Of a DNA stretch of 50,332 nucleotides, positions 25,108 to 35,096 are shown in pieces. The notes under the pieces were generated by a model. It had not been told where the DNA came from. It searched no databases and worked only from the letters and a program-made list of their open reading frames with translations. The stretch is from Clostridiales bacterium. Lineage in GTDB: Bacteria; Bacillota; Clostridia; Lachnospirales; Lachnospiraceae. The translations under genes were made by a program, and so were the position numbers. Position 1 is the first letter of the stretch. Each line of letters begins with the position of its first letter. The stretch covers positions 1-50,332 of the forward strand of contig JAAYNW010000085.1 in NCBI GenBank assembly GCA_012520655.1, written 5' to 3'.

Positions 25108-26472
25108 ATGATTAATATATATGAAGTTGCAGAAACGAACCAGATGATAGAAAAAGAAAATCTGGATGTTAGGACAATAACCCTCGGTATTAGCTTGCTC
25201 GACTGTATTGATTCCGATTTGAACAGGCTGAATGAGAAAATATATCATAAAATATATGAAGCAGCCAAAGATTTGGTGAAAACAGGAGAAGAAATCTCGA
25301 GGGAATATGGAATTCCCATTGTGAATAAGAGGATATCCGTAACGCCCGTCGCTTTGGTCGGCGGAGCAGCTTGCAAGAAGCCGGAGGACTTTGCTTCCAT
25401 AGCTAAGACTTTGGATAAAGTAGCGCATGAAGTGGGCGTTAATTTTATCGGAGGCTATTCCGCACAGGTTTCAAAAGGAATGACACCGGCAGATAAGCTT
25501 TTGATAGAATCTATTCCTCTTGCTCTTTCTCAAACGGAGAGGGTATGCAGCTCCGTCAATCTGGGTTCTACGAAGACAGGTATTAATATGGACGCGGTAA
25601 AACTGATGGGAGAGATCATTTTACAGACTGCGGAATATACGAAAGAAAACGATTCTTTGGGTTGTGCGAAGCTGGTAGTATTCTGCAATGCGCCGGATGA
25701 CAATCCATTTATGGCAGGTGCTTTCCACGGAATAACGGAGGCGGATAAGATCATCAATGTGGGTGTCAGCGGGCCGGGAGTTGTGAAGACTGCGCTCAGC
25801 AAGGTACGAGGAGAGAACTTCGAGGTGTTGTGCGAGACAATTAAGAAGACTGCTTTTAAAGTGACGAGAGTAGGGCAGCTTGTTGCGCAGGAAGCATCTA
25901 AGAGGTTGAATGTTCCGTTCGGCATCGTGGATTTGTCTCTGGCTCCCACGCCGGCTATCGGTGACAGCGTAGCGGAGATATTGTGTGAAATAGGCTTGGA
26001 ATATGCGGGAGCACCGGGAACTACCGCAGCCCTTGCACTCTTGAACGATCAGGTAAAGAAAGGCGGCGTTATGGCCTCTTCCTATGTGGGAGGACTTAGC
26101 GGAGCATTTATTCCCGTAAGCGAGGACCAAGGGATGATTAACGCGGTGTTGGCCGGAGCGCTTACACTTGAGAAGCTTGAAGCAATGACTTGTGTGTGTT
26201 CCGTGGGGTTGGATATGATAGCGATTCCGGGAGACACGAAGGCAACGACGATTTCCGGCATTATTGCAGATGAGATGGCGATCGGAATGATCAATCAGAA
26301 GACTACGGCGGTACGTATCATCCCTGTTGTAGGGAAAGGCGTAGGCGAAACGGTTGAATTCGGAGGATTGTTGGGATATGCTCCGATTATGCCTGTTAAT
26401 AAGTTTTCATGCGATGCCTTTATTAATCGGGGAGGGAGAATACCGGCGCCGATTCACAGCTTTAAAAATTAA
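25108..26472 (+). CDS. UPF0210 / PFL-family protein (DUF711)
   Basis: A 454-residue cytosolic protein of the UPF0210 family, distantly related in fold to pyruvate formate-lyase-type barrels but with no glycyl-radical motif. Recognisable segments: [54 protein letters not shown], and [15 protein letters not shown] ([16 protein letters not shown]). Its reaction is not known. The frame is open from 25045 inside the ACT gene, but ATG 25108 with GAGGGAAAAG upstream gives the family N-terminus. Cotranscribed with the ACT gene, which may be its ligand-sensing subunit (inference). A terminator follows at 26486. Confidence 0.9.
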   Translation: MINIYEVAETNQMIEKENLDVRTITLGISLLDCIDSDLNRLNEKIYHKIYEAAKDLVKTGEEISREYGIPIVNKRISVTPVALVGGAACKKPEDFASIAKTLDKVAHEVGVNFIGGYSAQVSKGMTPADKLLIESIPLALSQTERVCSSVNLGSTKTGINMDAVKLMGEIILQTAEYTKENDSLGCAKLVVFCNAPDDNPFMAGAFHGITEADKIINVGVSGPGVVKTALSKVRGENFEVLCETIKKTAFKVTRVGQLVAQEASKRLNVPFGIVDLSLAPTPAIGDSVAEILCEIGLEYAGAPGTTAALALLNDQVKKGGVMASSYVGGLSGAFIPVSEDQGMINAVLAGALTLEKLEAMTCVCSVGLDMIAIPGDTKATTISGIIADEMAIGMINQKTTAVRIIPVVGKGVGETVEFGGLLGYAPIMPVNKFSCDAFINRGGRIPAPIHSFKN

Positions 26473-26485
26473 CGGGAATAACAAG

Positions 26486-26531
26486 AGCCATACTGTGTGG
26501 ATGAAAATCATCCCCGCAGCATGGCTTTTTT
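26486..26531 (+). terminator. Terminator after the UPF0210 gene
   Basis: AGCCAT pairs with ATGGCT (26521-26526), extended inward by CTG/CAG and GGATGA/TCATCC around a short loop, followed by six T residues. Confidence 0.85.
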
Positions 26532-26538
26532 GAGATGA

Positions 26539-26595
26539 TTGACATTTTGCTAAGTCAATAGTATTATTTTATTATAGTGTCGGAAAACGTTTTCC
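26539..26595 (+). promoter_or_regulatory. Promoter and palindromic operator of the GH13 gene
   Basis: TTGACA (26539-26544) and TATTAT (26562-26567) are 17 bp apart. Downstream of the start site lies the perfect 14-bp palindrome GGAAAACGTTTTCC (26582-26595) with central CG, the form used by LacI/GalR-type regulators such as maltose repressors. It overlaps the leader just before the ribosome binding site, where a bound repressor would block elongation. Confidence 0.8.
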
Positions 26596-26615
26596 CAAAA
26601 AAGGAGGATATAAAA

Positions 26616-28376
26616 ATGGATTTTAACGGAGTATATCATAGAGCAAATGACAATTATTGTTATCCTTTGAATGAGAAGCAGCTCATCATCAATATTAAGA
26701 CGGGATATGACGTAAAATATGTAAATATTGTACAAGGGGATCCATTTAAATCGGGAATACTCGGAGGAGGCGATAAATGGATGGGGGACGCGGTGAATAT
26801 CCCTTTTAAGAAGAGACTGAAGTATCAGCTTTGGTGGACGACTACGATAGAGCCCGAGTTTAAAAGATTGAAATATTATTTTGAACTGATAACGGATAAA
26901 GAGAAATGGTATTATTTTGAAGACGGTTTTGTGAGCGAGAAACAGATGAATCTGGAAGGAAGGAGCAGACAGTGTTTTGTATTTCCCTGGATGAATTCTG
27001 CGGATATTAATATGACGCCTTCATGGGTAAACGACACAATCTGGTATCAGATTTTTCCGGAACGTTTTTGTAACGGAGATGCTTCCTTGGATCCGGAGGG
27101 AACGCTTCCGTGGCGCAATAAAGGGAGTGTAAAAAACGAAGAATTCTATGGAGGAGATATTCAGGGAATCATTAATAAACTGGATTATTTAAAAGATTTG
27201 GGAATCTCCGGCTTATATTTGACACCTATTAACGAAGCGCCTTCTTCTCATAAATATGATACTACCGATTATAAAAAGATTGATCCCCATCTCGGTTCGG
27301 AAGAGAATCTCATATGTCTGGTGGAAGAAGCGCACAGGCGGGACATGCGCATCATGCTGGATGGCGTATTCAACCATTGCGGAAAGCACTTTGCTCCATG
27401 GAGGGATGTTCGGGAAAAAGGTAAGAAATCCGAATATTATGATTGGTTTATGATTAATCAGTGGCCCTTTGACCCTAGTAAGGGTGCAGCGCTGTCAGGC
27501 CAATATTATAGCTTTGCCTTTTTTGACAATATGCCCAAACTTAACACTAATAATTATAAGGTAAGAGAATATTTACTCGAGGTATGCGAGACATGGGTAA
27601 AAAAATATCGGGTAGACGGATTGCGGCTGGATGTGGCAAATGAGGTGTCTCACGTATTCTGCAAGGAACTGCGGATGCGAATGAAGTCGATAAATCCCGA
27701 TATATATATTTTGGGAGAAATCTGGCACGATGCCATGCCATGGCTTAGAGGGGACGAATTCGATGCGGTTATGAATTATCCTCTGGGAGAGAGTATTAAG
27801 GATTTCTGGATAGATAAGGGACTTACGAAAGAAGACTTTGAATACACGATAAACAGATGCTATACGGGATATATGCAGCAGACTAACGATGTATTGTTTA
27901 ATCTACTTGATTCCCACGATACAAGACGGCTGCGGTCGGAGGTTAGGAATCTTGATGAATACTTTCAGCAGTTGGCAGTGCTGTTCACCATGCCGGGAAG
28001 TCCGTGTATATATTATGGGACGGAGATTGCCATGGAGGGAGGGCATGATCCGGATTGCAGGAGATGCATGCCTTGGGATAGCATCGATGCAGGAGAGTTT
28101 CGCGATCGGATGGGAATTATAAAGAGCCTTATACATTTAAGAAGGGAGGAACCTCTTTTAAGAAATAGGAATTTTCATTTTCCTAATAGAATTAATAGAC
28201 CGCGTGTTATCGAATTCTTGAAAGTGGAGTGGACCGATAAATATGTTGAAATTATAATAAACTGTGAGGAAGAGGATATTGAGGTTCCGCGAGAGGGAAG
28301 AGTACTTTTTGAGAGACATTACATAGACAACGTACTACTCAAAAACGGTATTTTGATTCGTAAAATCGGAGACTGA
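26616..28376 (+). CDS. GH13 alpha-glycosidase (neopullulanase/cyclomaltodextrinase type)
   Basis: A 586-residue glycoside hydrolase. Residues 1-~120 resemble the N-terminal CBM34 domain typical of the GH13_20 group. The TIM barrel follows with region I (MLDGVFNHCG), region II with the nucleophile Asp (DGLRLDVANEVSH), region III with the acid/base Glu (YILGEIWHDA) and region IV with the stabilising Asp (LLDSHDTRR). A short beta domain closes it. No signal peptide, so it acts inside the cell on imported maltodextrins or cyclodextrins. AAAGGAGG (26599-26606) selects ATG 26616 over GTG 26577, which lies within the operator. It precedes the sugar-type ABC cluster and may degrade what that system imports. 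Confidence 0.92.
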   Translation: MDFNGVYHRANDNYCYPLNEKQLIINIKTGYDVKYVNIVQGDPFKSGILGGGDKWMGDAVNIPFKKRLKYQLWWTTTIEPEFKRLKYYFELITDKEKWYYFEDGFVSEKQMNLEGRSRQCFVFPWMNSADINMTPSWVNDTIWYQIFPERFCNGDASLDPEGTLPWRNKGSVKNEEFYGGDIQGIINKLDYLKDLGISGLYLTPINEAPSSHKYDTTDYKKIDPHLGSEENLICLVEEAHRRDMRIMLDGVFNHCGKHFAPWRDVREKGKKSEYYDWFMINQWPFDPSKGAALSGQYYSFAFFDNMPKLNTNNYKVREYLLEVCETWVKKYRVDGLRLDVANEVSHVFCKELRMRMKSINPDIYILGEIWHDAMPWLRGDEFDAVMNYPLGESIKDFWIDKGLTKEDFEYTINRCYTGYMQQTNDVLFNLLDSHDTRRLRSEVRNLDEYFQQLAVLFTMPGSPCIYYGTEIAMEGGHDPDCRRCMPWDSIDAGEFRDRMGIIKSLIHLRREEPLLRNRNFHFPNRINRPRVIEFLKVEWTDKYVEIIINCEEEDIEVPREGRVLFERHYIDNVLLKNGILIRKIGD

Positions 28377-28433
28377 TTTTATTTTTTATTATTGTATGGG
28401 CGATTTTTCAGAAATTATTAAGAAGTGTAAAGA

Positions 28434-28522
28434 TTGTACTAATGAAGATACTATGATATATTCTATATGTAGTGTCTGTTTTTTCACACAATTATGTAGG
28501 TTGTGGTTTATAATAATAACCA
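28434..28522 (+). promoter_or_regulatory. Promoter of the SBP-permease cluster, with leader dyad
   Basis: TTGTAC (28434-28439) and TATATT (28457-28462) are 17 bp apart, with TGA before the -10 as extended element. A broken palindrome TGGTT...AACCA (28504-28522) with A/T centre lies just before the ribosome binding site and may be an operator. The cluster downstream reads in one direction with short gaps. Confidence 0.65.
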
Positions 28523-28535
28523 AAGGGAGTTTAAT

Positions 28536-30884
28536 ATGAGGGAAAGAAGAATTAATATTTTTCAGAGGATAGGGCTTGCGGCAGCATCTGTTATGATATG
28601 CCTTCAATTGGCAGGCTGCGGGGAAGCAGAGAATACGACGGCGCAGAAGGAGTTTGTATACGTGCCGGAATATCAGGAAATCGATAGTGATGGAAGCAGT
28701 GTGGACAGTGTGAATGTGATCGGAGACACTATCTATTATCTCGTAAATAAATATGACGAGACTGCGCAGAAATTTACCGCTTATCTGTGTTCACTCAAAA
28801 TAGGAGAGGAGGAAGCCACGAAGGTTCCGTTGGATATTGGAGAGGATGCAAGCATCTCAAAGATGAATGTTGCAGCGGACGGCAATCTGCAGGCGATTCT
28901 TGTTACATATTTGTATGATGATGAAGCAGATGCGACGAATGGTACGGAAGATGGGATAGCGGAAGAAGCGAGCGATTCGGAAGAAGAGACTGGTGAAACG
29001 GATACTGATGTTGCTGCCACAGAGGAATATCAGCCCCCCTCATCTCAGAAAACGGAGGTCTGCAGACTTTCTGCGGATGGCACTATTATTTCTTCAATAG
29101 ATATAAGCGGTATACTTGAAAATAAAGATGCATACATACAATACATGGAAACCGATAAGGACGGGAACATATATTTAGCATATGATCAAGGCGCATGGGT
29201 GCTAGATAAGGACGGCAAGGAACTATTCGATACAGAGGTGGACAGCTGGATTACCGGTATGTTTTCTACGAAAGACGGGACTGTGATGCTTGTGTATTAT
29301 GGGCAGGAAGGCACGGAGATACGCCCCATCGATTTATCTAAGAAAGGTATGGGAGATGCCCAAACGAATATAATGGTTACGCCTTACGGTAACTATATCT
29401 TTGGAAAAGGAACGGATAAGGATATATTATTCAGCGTGGATAATACCCTATATTCTTATAATCTGGGCGATGAAGAGCCGGTCGAGGTATTAAATTGGAT
29501 AGACTGCGATATTAACAGCAACGATATTATTTCCTTTGCGGTGTTGGAGGATGGAAGAATCTTGGCGGTTTCTTCTTATATGACGGAAGATTCCAGTACG
29601 ATGGAGCTTGCTTTTCTTACTAAGAAAAAGGGGTCAGAGGTTCCTGAGAAAAAGATTATTACCTATGGTACTATATATCTCGATTATGAAATTCGAAAAC
29701 GGGTCATTGATTTTAACAAGACAAACCAGGAGTACCGCATTGAAGTGAAGGAATATATGTCGGAGGATTATGATACCGGCGCGTCACAGTTAAATACGGA
29801 CATCGTAAGTGGAAATACGCCGGATATCATAGATTTGTCAAGCGGTTCCTTGCAGCAATATGCGTCCAAGGGGATTTTGGAAGATTTATATCCGTACATA
29901 GATAATGATCCCGAGATAAAACGTGAGGATTATTTGCCAAATGTGTTGAAAGCCTATGAAATGGATGGAAAACTTTATACTGTTGCGCCGTTCTTTTATA
30001 TCAATACGTTTATTGCAAAGGTCTCCGATGTAGGAGACAGAAGAAGCATCACGTTGGATGAACTTATGGAAATCGTGAAAAATCTGCCGGAAGACGCGGA
30101 TCTATATGATTATGGAACGAAGAGCGTAGCTCTTATGTATGATACGATGATGAATTTGGACCGATATGTAAATTGGTCTACCGGAGAATGTTCGTTTAAC
30201 GGAGATGAGTTTATTAAAGCACTGGAATTTGCCAATTATTTTGACTCTGATTTTAACTTTGACGAAGATAAGCCGGGTACTGCGGAAAGGCTGCATAACG
30301 GCAAACTCCTTATGATAGACGGAACCATTAGTTCGGTAACCGAATATCAGATGTACGAAGGAATGTTCGGTGAACCTATGGCTTTTGTGGGTTATCCTAC
30401 GGACAAAGAAAATGGTTCTTTTATCACGGGCATGGGCGGAACTTTGGGGATGAGTGTCAAATCAAAAAATAAGGAAGGCGTATGGCAGTTTATCCGTACA
30501 GGACTTTCGAAAGAATATCAGGAAAAAGAGAATAGAAACGGAGGCAACGGATTCCCTATTATGAAATCCGCGCTGGAGAAACAGTTCGAAGAGGCGATGA
30601 CGGAAGATTACTACGAGGATGCTGACGGCAATAAAGTGAGACAAGCGAAGACGTCATGGGGGTACGATGATTTTAGCATAGAGATATACGCAGCGACAAA
30701 AGAGCAGGTGGAAGCGGTAAGAAGTCTCATTGAAAGTGTAGACAGCTTATATCAATATGACCGGCAGATCAGTACAATTATTGACGAAGAAGCGGCGGCA
30801 TTCTTTGAAGGGCAGAAGACTGCAAAAGACGTGGCAGATATTATCCAGAGCAGAGTACAGATTTATGTAAATGAGAATAGGTGA
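28536..30884 (+). CDS. Propeller-like/solute-binding lipoprotein, paralogue 1
   Basis: A 782-residue exported lipoprotein with lipobox LAGC and lipid-anchored Cys28. Residues about 45-370 show repeated strand pairs of the form DGxxxxAV / DKDGNIYLAYDQGAWVLDKDG, suggesting a beta-propeller; an acidic Glu/Thr insert lies near residues 130-165. From about 385 it is a family-1 solute-binding protein: TYGTIYLDYEIRKRVIDFNK, DIVSGNTPDIIDLS, GILEDLYPYIDND, MDGKLYTVAPFF, and NGKLLMIDGTIS. The final 27 residues (EGQKTAKDVADIIQSRV and on) are shared with the other two paralogues. ATG 28536 is chosen because AGGGAG lies 7 bases upstream. First gene of the cluster. The substrate is unknown; maltodextrin-like sugars are suggested only by the neighbouring GH13 enzyme. 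Confidence 0.85.
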   Translation: MRERRINIFQRIGLAAASVMICLQLAGCGEAENTTAQKEFVYVPEYQEIDSDGSSVDSVNVIGDTIYYLVNKYDETAQKFTAYLCSLKIGEEEATKVPLDIGEDASISKMNVAADGNLQAILVTYLYDDEADATNGTEDGIAEEASDSEEETGETDTDVAATEEYQPPSSQKTEVCRLSADGTIISSIDISGILENKDAYIQYMETDKDGNIYLAYDQGAWVLDKDGKELFDTEVDSWITGMFSTKDGTVMLVYYGQEGTEIRPIDLSKKGMGDAQTNIMVTPYGNYIFGKGTDKDILFSVDNTLYSYNLGDEEPVEVLNWIDCDINSNDIISFAVLEDGRILAVSSYMTEDSSTMELAFLTKKKGSEVPEKKIITYGTIYLDYEIRKRVIDFNKTNQEYRIEVKEYMSEDYDTGASQLNTDIVSGNTPDIIDLSSGSLQQYASKGILEDLYPYIDNDPEIKREDYLPNVLKAYEMDGKLYTVAPFFYINTFIAKVSDVGDRRSITLDELMEIVKNLPEDADLYDYGTKSVALMYDTMMNLDRYVNWSTGECSFNGDEFIKALEFANYFDSDFNFDEDKPGTAERLHNGKLLMIDGTISSVTEYQMYEGMFGEPMAFVGYPTDKENGSFITGMGGTLGMSVKSKNKEGVWQFIRTGLSKEYQEKENRNGGNGFPIMKSALEKQFEEAMTEDYYEDADGNKVRQAKTSWGYDDFSIEIYAATKEQVEAVRSLIESVDSLYQYDRQISTIIDEEAAAFFEGQKTAKDVADIIQSRVQIYVNENR

Positions 30885-30910
30885 TGATATATAATAAAAA
30901 AGGAACAAAC

Positions 30911-33151
30911 ATGAAAAAGGGTAAAAAACTGGGAATTATTGGTGTAACAGTAATAATGATTGCGCAGCTTTTCGGATGCGGAAAGGACGTGCAGGAGACC
31001 ACTGTAGAGCAAGCGGCAGATGAATATGTTTATGTGGCAGAATTTCAGCAGCTTAGTGCAGAAGGCTATAAGACAGGCAGCATGACATTTGGCAAGGACG
31101 ACAAGGTATATTTTACAGGAGTTGATGAAGCAGGAGAATATCAGCTATTTTCATTAAAAATCGGAGAAAGTACACCGGAAAAGTTGCCTGTGGAATTGGG
31201 AAAAAACATATCCGTTCAAGCAATAGGCATCGATGAGGAAGGGCATCTGATACTCGGACTGATAGAATATAATAGCCTGGATGAAGCCGCCGGTAATTTG
31301 ATTGAGAAAGTGGAAATAAGAAAAATATCTCCCGATGACGGCAGTGTGAAAGAATCTCTGGATGTAACGGGTGCACTCGGTCAAATACAGGATTTATACA
31401 TGCAGAATATTCTGGTCGATGAAGAAGGGAATTATTATCTGAATAATAATCAGAATGTGTATGTAATAAAACCTACCGGAGAAATGCTGTGTGATATTTC
31501 GGCAGGCACTTATATCAGCAGTATTTTTCAAGATAAGAGTGGAAGAGTTATTATCGGAGTTTATGAAAATACAGGCTGGAAATTGAAAGAGGTAAGTATT
31601 GCAGGGAAAGAGATGAAGGATATTGAAAGTAAGATTTCTTTCGATTATGGTACCTATCAAAGCGGTACGGATACGGATCTGCTGTATACACAGGACTCGA
31701 TATTATATACGTGCAATCTGAAGGACGAAAAGCCGACTGAGATTCTGAATTGGGTAGATAGCGATATTGACAGTAGCAGCTTAAGAGCTTTTAAAATATT
31801 GGAGGATGGCAGAATTGCTTCCTTGTCGTTAGACTGGAATTCACCGGATGAAACCGCAGAGCTGGCAGTGCTTACCCAAAAGAACCGCGCGGAAGTGCCG
31901 GAGAAAAAGGTTCTTACATATGGCACGTTGTATCTCACCTATTATACCAATAAAGATATTGTTGCTTTTAATAAGCAGAGTGATAAATATAGGATTGAAA
32001 TCAAGCAATACGGAACAGATGATGAGGATTATGAAACAAAAGTTTCGCGTATGTCGGCCGATTTATCCGGCAACAAAGGGCCGGATATGATTGACATGAT
32101 TTATGGTTCCGCTTCGCTGGAGGAATATGTATCTATGGGACTCTTGGAGGATATTACTCCCTATTTGGAAAAAGAAGGAGGCATAAACAGAGAAGCTCTT
32201 CTGGAGAATATAATTAAGGCCTATGAATATGAAGGCAAGCTGTATTCTATTATGCCAAGCTTTGGTATCAATACGGTTATCGGAAAAGTTTCGGATGTGG
32301 GAAGTGAAGCTTCATGGACGATCGATGATATGATTAAGCTGATGGATTCAAAACCGAAGGATGCAGAAATTCTGTCTTACAGCACAAAAAGTTCCATATT
32401 GGAACTTATGTGTATGATGAATCCGGATGAATTCGTTAACGAAGAAACTGGAACTTGTGATTTTACCGGAGATTCCTTTAAGAAGATACTGGAATTTGCA
32501 AATCGTTTTCCGAAAGAAATAAATGAAAATCCCGACGGGCAAAGTCAAATAGAGAAAATAAGAAACGGACAGCTTATTTTGCTGGACTCTGTAATTACAT
32601 CTGTTCAGCTATACCAGATGTATGAGTATATGTTCGGGGAAGAGGTTAACTTTGTCGGTTATCCTACTATAAAGGAAAGCGGTTCTTTTATAGTACCGGA
32701 GGGAACGACGGTAGGAATGAATGCAAATTCGGAAAATAAAGAAGGAGTATGGGAATTCATCTGTTTTATCCTATCCAAAGAAAGACAGGAAAATCTTCCG
32801 TTGGCCGGTGGCGGCTTCCCTATTACCAAAGAAGCGTTGGAAAAACAGTTTGAAAAGGATATGGAAGCGGAGTATTATGAAGATACGGACGGTACACAGA
32901 AAGAGAAACCCAAAGCCGTATGGGGCACGGGAGATTTCGACGTAGAGGTGTATGCCGCATCAAAAGAACAGGTTGAATGTGTGAAAAAAATGATTGAAAC
33001 GTCCAAATCTTCTCAAGGGAGGTTGGGAGAAAAGATGTTTGCGATAATAGATGAGGAAGCGCAGGCATATTTCGAAGGACAAAAGAGCGTGGAAGATGTT
33101 GCGATGTTGATACAGAACAGAGTCCAAACATATATTAACGAGACAAGATAG
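30911..33151 (+). CDS. Propeller-like/solute-binding lipoprotein, paralogue 2
   Basis: A 746-residue paralogue of the preceding gene. Its lipobox is LFGC with Cys23. The propeller-like part spans about 40-335 (SMTFGKDDKVYFTG, DEEGHLILGLIEY, DEEGNYYLNNNQNVYVI). The solute-binding part follows from about 345 (TYGTLYLTYYTNKDIVAFNK, GPDMIDMIYG, EYEGKLYSIMPSFG, NGQLILLDSVITS). The C-terminal EGQKSVEDVAMLIQNRVQ is diverged but alignable with the other two. AAGGAA before ATG 30911 is preferred over GTG 30881, which overlaps the upstream stop. Sequence drift is much greater than between alleles, so the duplication is old and the ligands may differ. Confidence 0.85.
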   Translation: MKKGKKLGIIGVTVIMIAQLFGCGKDVQETTVEQAADEYVYVAEFQQLSAEGYKTGSMTFGKDDKVYFTGVDEAGEYQLFSLKIGESTPEKLPVELGKNISVQAIGIDEEGHLILGLIEYNSLDEAAGNLIEKVEIRKISPDDGSVKESLDVTGALGQIQDLYMQNILVDEEGNYYLNNNQNVYVIKPTGEMLCDISAGTYISSIFQDKSGRVIIGVYENTGWKLKEVSIAGKEMKDIESKISFDYGTYQSGTDTDLLYTQDSILYTCNLKDEKPTEILNWVDSDIDSSSLRAFKILEDGRIASLSLDWNSPDETAELAVLTQKNRAEVPEKKVLTYGTLYLTYYTNKDIVAFNKQSDKYRIEIKQYGTDDEDYETKVSRMSADLSGNKGPDMIDMIYGSASLEEYVSMGLLEDITPYLEKEGGINREALLENIIKAYEYEGKLYSIMPSFGINTVIGKVSDVGSEASWTIDDMIKLMDSKPKDAEILSYSTKSSILELMCMMNPDEFVNEETGTCDFTGDSFKKILEFANRFPKEINENPDGQSQIEKIRNGQLILLDSVITSVQLYQMYEYMFGEEVNFVGYPTIKESGSFIVPEGTTVGMNANSENKEGVWEFICFILSKERQENLPLAGGGFPITKEALEKQFEKDMEAEYYEDTDGTQKEKPKAVWGTGDFDVEVYAASKEQVECVKKMIETSKSSQGRLGEKMFAIIDEEAQAYFEGQKSVEDVAMLIQNRVQTYINETR

Positions 33152-33214
33152 AAGGCGGTTCGGTATAAGAAATCCGCCGCCGGAATTTGCTAAGAGACAG
33201 AGGGTAGTTTATAG

Positions 33215-34123
33215 ATGAAGGAATTAAGGATTCCGAAAAAGAAAAAAAACAAGTTAGTAAAAAAAAATGAAAAGGCAAAAAAAATTTCGGTTCTTTTTCT
33301 ATCACCAAGCATATTAGGTGTATTGGTATTTTTTGTCATACCCTTCTTAGTTGTTATCTATTATTCGGTGGTGGATAATCCCATTAACCATAGTTTTGTA
33401 TTTTTTGATAATTTTAGGAACGTATTTTTCAACGGTGCATTTCGGCAGGCGGCATTCAATACTATGAAATTCTCAGTGATTGCAGTGCCTCTGGCCGTTA
33501 TACTTGCACTCGGATTGGCAATGCTTCTCGACAGCAAGATACCGTTCCGGAGCCAGTTCAGAACATTTTTTTTAACACCGATGATGGTACCGATTGCCTC
33601 CATTGTTTTGATTTGGCAGGTATTATTTCATTATAATGGCATGGTGAACGATGTTATCGGTTTATTCGGAGCGGGCAAAATTGATTGGCTGAAGTCGGAT
33701 TATGCACAGATTGTAATTATTGTTCTGTTTTTATGGAAGAATCTCGGATATAATATGATTTTGTTTATGGCGGCACTTAGCAGTATTCCCAAGGATATTC
33801 TTGAGGTGGCGGTATTGGAAAGTGCGAAGCCATGGCAGATTTTTTTGTATATCAAATTAAGATATCTATCTTCTACCTTATTATTTGTAACCATTATGTC
33901 GCTCATCAATTCATTCAAGGTATTTAGAGAAATTTATCTCTTGACGGGCAGTTATCCGTATAATACGCTGTATATGATGCAGCATTTTATGAATAATACA
34001 TTTGCCTCGTTGGATTACCAGAAGTTGTCGGCGGCAGCAATTATGATGTCTGTTGTAATGGTTATTCTAATTGGAATTCTCTTCCTTACGGAAAGCTATT
34101 TCGGAAAGGATGTGGAAGGATGA
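33215..34123 (+). CDS. Sugar ABC transporter permease, MalF type
   Basis: A 302-residue inner-membrane permease with about six helices, the first at roughly 24-46 after a very Lys-rich N-terminus. The EAA-like loop that contacts the ATPase reads LEVAVLESAKPWQIFLYIKL. It forms a pair with the gene at 34120 and would import the ligand captured by one of the solute-binding lipoproteins. AGAGGGTAG precedes ATG 33215. No ATPase gene is nearby; carbohydrate importers of this type in Firmicutes commonly share one MsmK/UgpC-like ATPase encoded elsewhere. Confidence 0.92.
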   Translation: MKELRIPKKKKNKLVKKNEKAKKISVLFLSPSILGVLVFFVIPFLVVIYYSVVDNPINHSFVFFDNFRNVFFNGAFRQAAFNTMKFSVIAVPLAVILALGLAMLLDSKIPFRSQFRTFFLTPMMVPIASIVLIWQVLFHYNGMVNDVIGLFGAGKIDWLKSDYAQIVIIVLFLWKNLGYNMILFMAALSSIPKDILEVAVLESAKPWQIFLYIKLRYLSSTLLFVTIMSLINSFKVFREIYLLTGSYPYNTLYMMQHFMNNTFASLDYQKLSAAAIMMSVVMVILIGILFLTESYFGKDVEG

Positions 34124-35082
34124 CGTTTAGAAAGAACACATTAAGTGGTACAGGAACGGCATTAAGCGACCGTTTATATATCAAAAAGAGAAAAAGGCGG
34201 AAGAGAAGGACTTTTGAAAAAAGAGCAATTGCAACTGCAATTGCCGCTTTTTTCGCAATTCTCTTCCTTATGCCGATAGTTCTCACAGTAACTAATTCTT
34301 TTATGTCGGCATCGGAGATTTCTTCCAACTACGGACAGGTATTTGCCACGACAGATACCGGAGGAAAGACTTATATCTCGAAAAAAGTGAATTTAAAGTT
34401 TATTCCGGATATCGTATCTTTCAGTCAGTATATTACGGTGCTTTTAAAAAGTCCTGATTATTTATTCAAATTCTGGAATTCCGTCATATTGGTAGTCCCG
34501 ATTGTGGGATTCCAATTGCTGGTGGCGGCTCTCGCGTCGTATGGTTTTACCAGATATCGGGGCAGAATAAAAGAAATGATATTTTTTATTTATATTATAT
34601 TGATGCTTATGCCATATCAGGTAACGCTTGTACCGAACTACTTAGTGTCTGATTGGCTGAACATATTGGACAGCAGATGGGCGATATGGCTGCCGGGCTT
34701 CTTTTCGCCTTTTGCAGTATATCTGCTGACCAAATTCATGAGAAGAATACCAGTATCGGTAATAGAAGCGGCGCAGATTGACGGAGCAGGAGAATGGCAG
34801 ATATTCAGACGGATATGTATGCCGCTTTGCAAAGGTTGCATGTGTTCCATTGCAATTTTAATTTTTATAGATTATTGGAATATGGTAGAGCAGCCGCTCA
34901 TTTTACTTTCAGATGAGGCGATGCATCCGCTTTCCGTATTTCTTTCAAAAATTAATTCGGGAGAAATCGGACTTGCATTTGCCGTTGCTACAATATACAT
35001 GGTGCCTACGCTTTTGGTATTCTTATACGGAGAAGATTATCTGGTAGAAGGAATTACTTATCAGGGCGGAATTAAGGGATAG
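34120..35082 (+). CDS. Sugar ABC transporter permease, MalG type
   Basis: A 320-residue permease partner with about six helices and an N-terminal basic stretch (YIKKRKRRKRRTFEKR, about 17-32). The EAA loop is VIEAAQIDGAGEWQIFRRICMPL, shown here as EAAQIDGAGEWQIF plus RRICMPLCKG. The region between helix 1 and helix 2 is longer than in most MalG proteins (about residues 62-105, FATTDTGGKTYISKKV), an outer loop that could touch the lipoproteins. ATG 34120 overlaps the preceding stop by 4 bases (ATGA), so the pair is translationally coupled. Confidence 0.92.
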   Translation: MTFRKNTLSGTGTALSDRLYIKKRKRRKRRTFEKRAIATAIAAFFAILFLMPIVLTVTNSFMSASEISSNYGQVFATTDTGGKTYISKKVNLKFIPDIVSFSQYITVLLKSPDYLFKFWNSVILVVPIVGFQLLVAALASYGFTRYRGRIKEMIFFIYIILMLMPYQVTLVPNYLVSDWLNILDSRWAIWLPGFFSPFAVYLLTKFMRRIPVSVIEAAQIDGAGEWQIFRRICMPLCKGCMCSIAILIFIDYWNMVEQPLILLSDEAMHPLSVFLSKINSGEIGLAFAVATIYMVPTLLVFLYGEDYLVEGITYQGGIKG

Positions 35083-35096
35083 GAGGAAGTGTTTTA

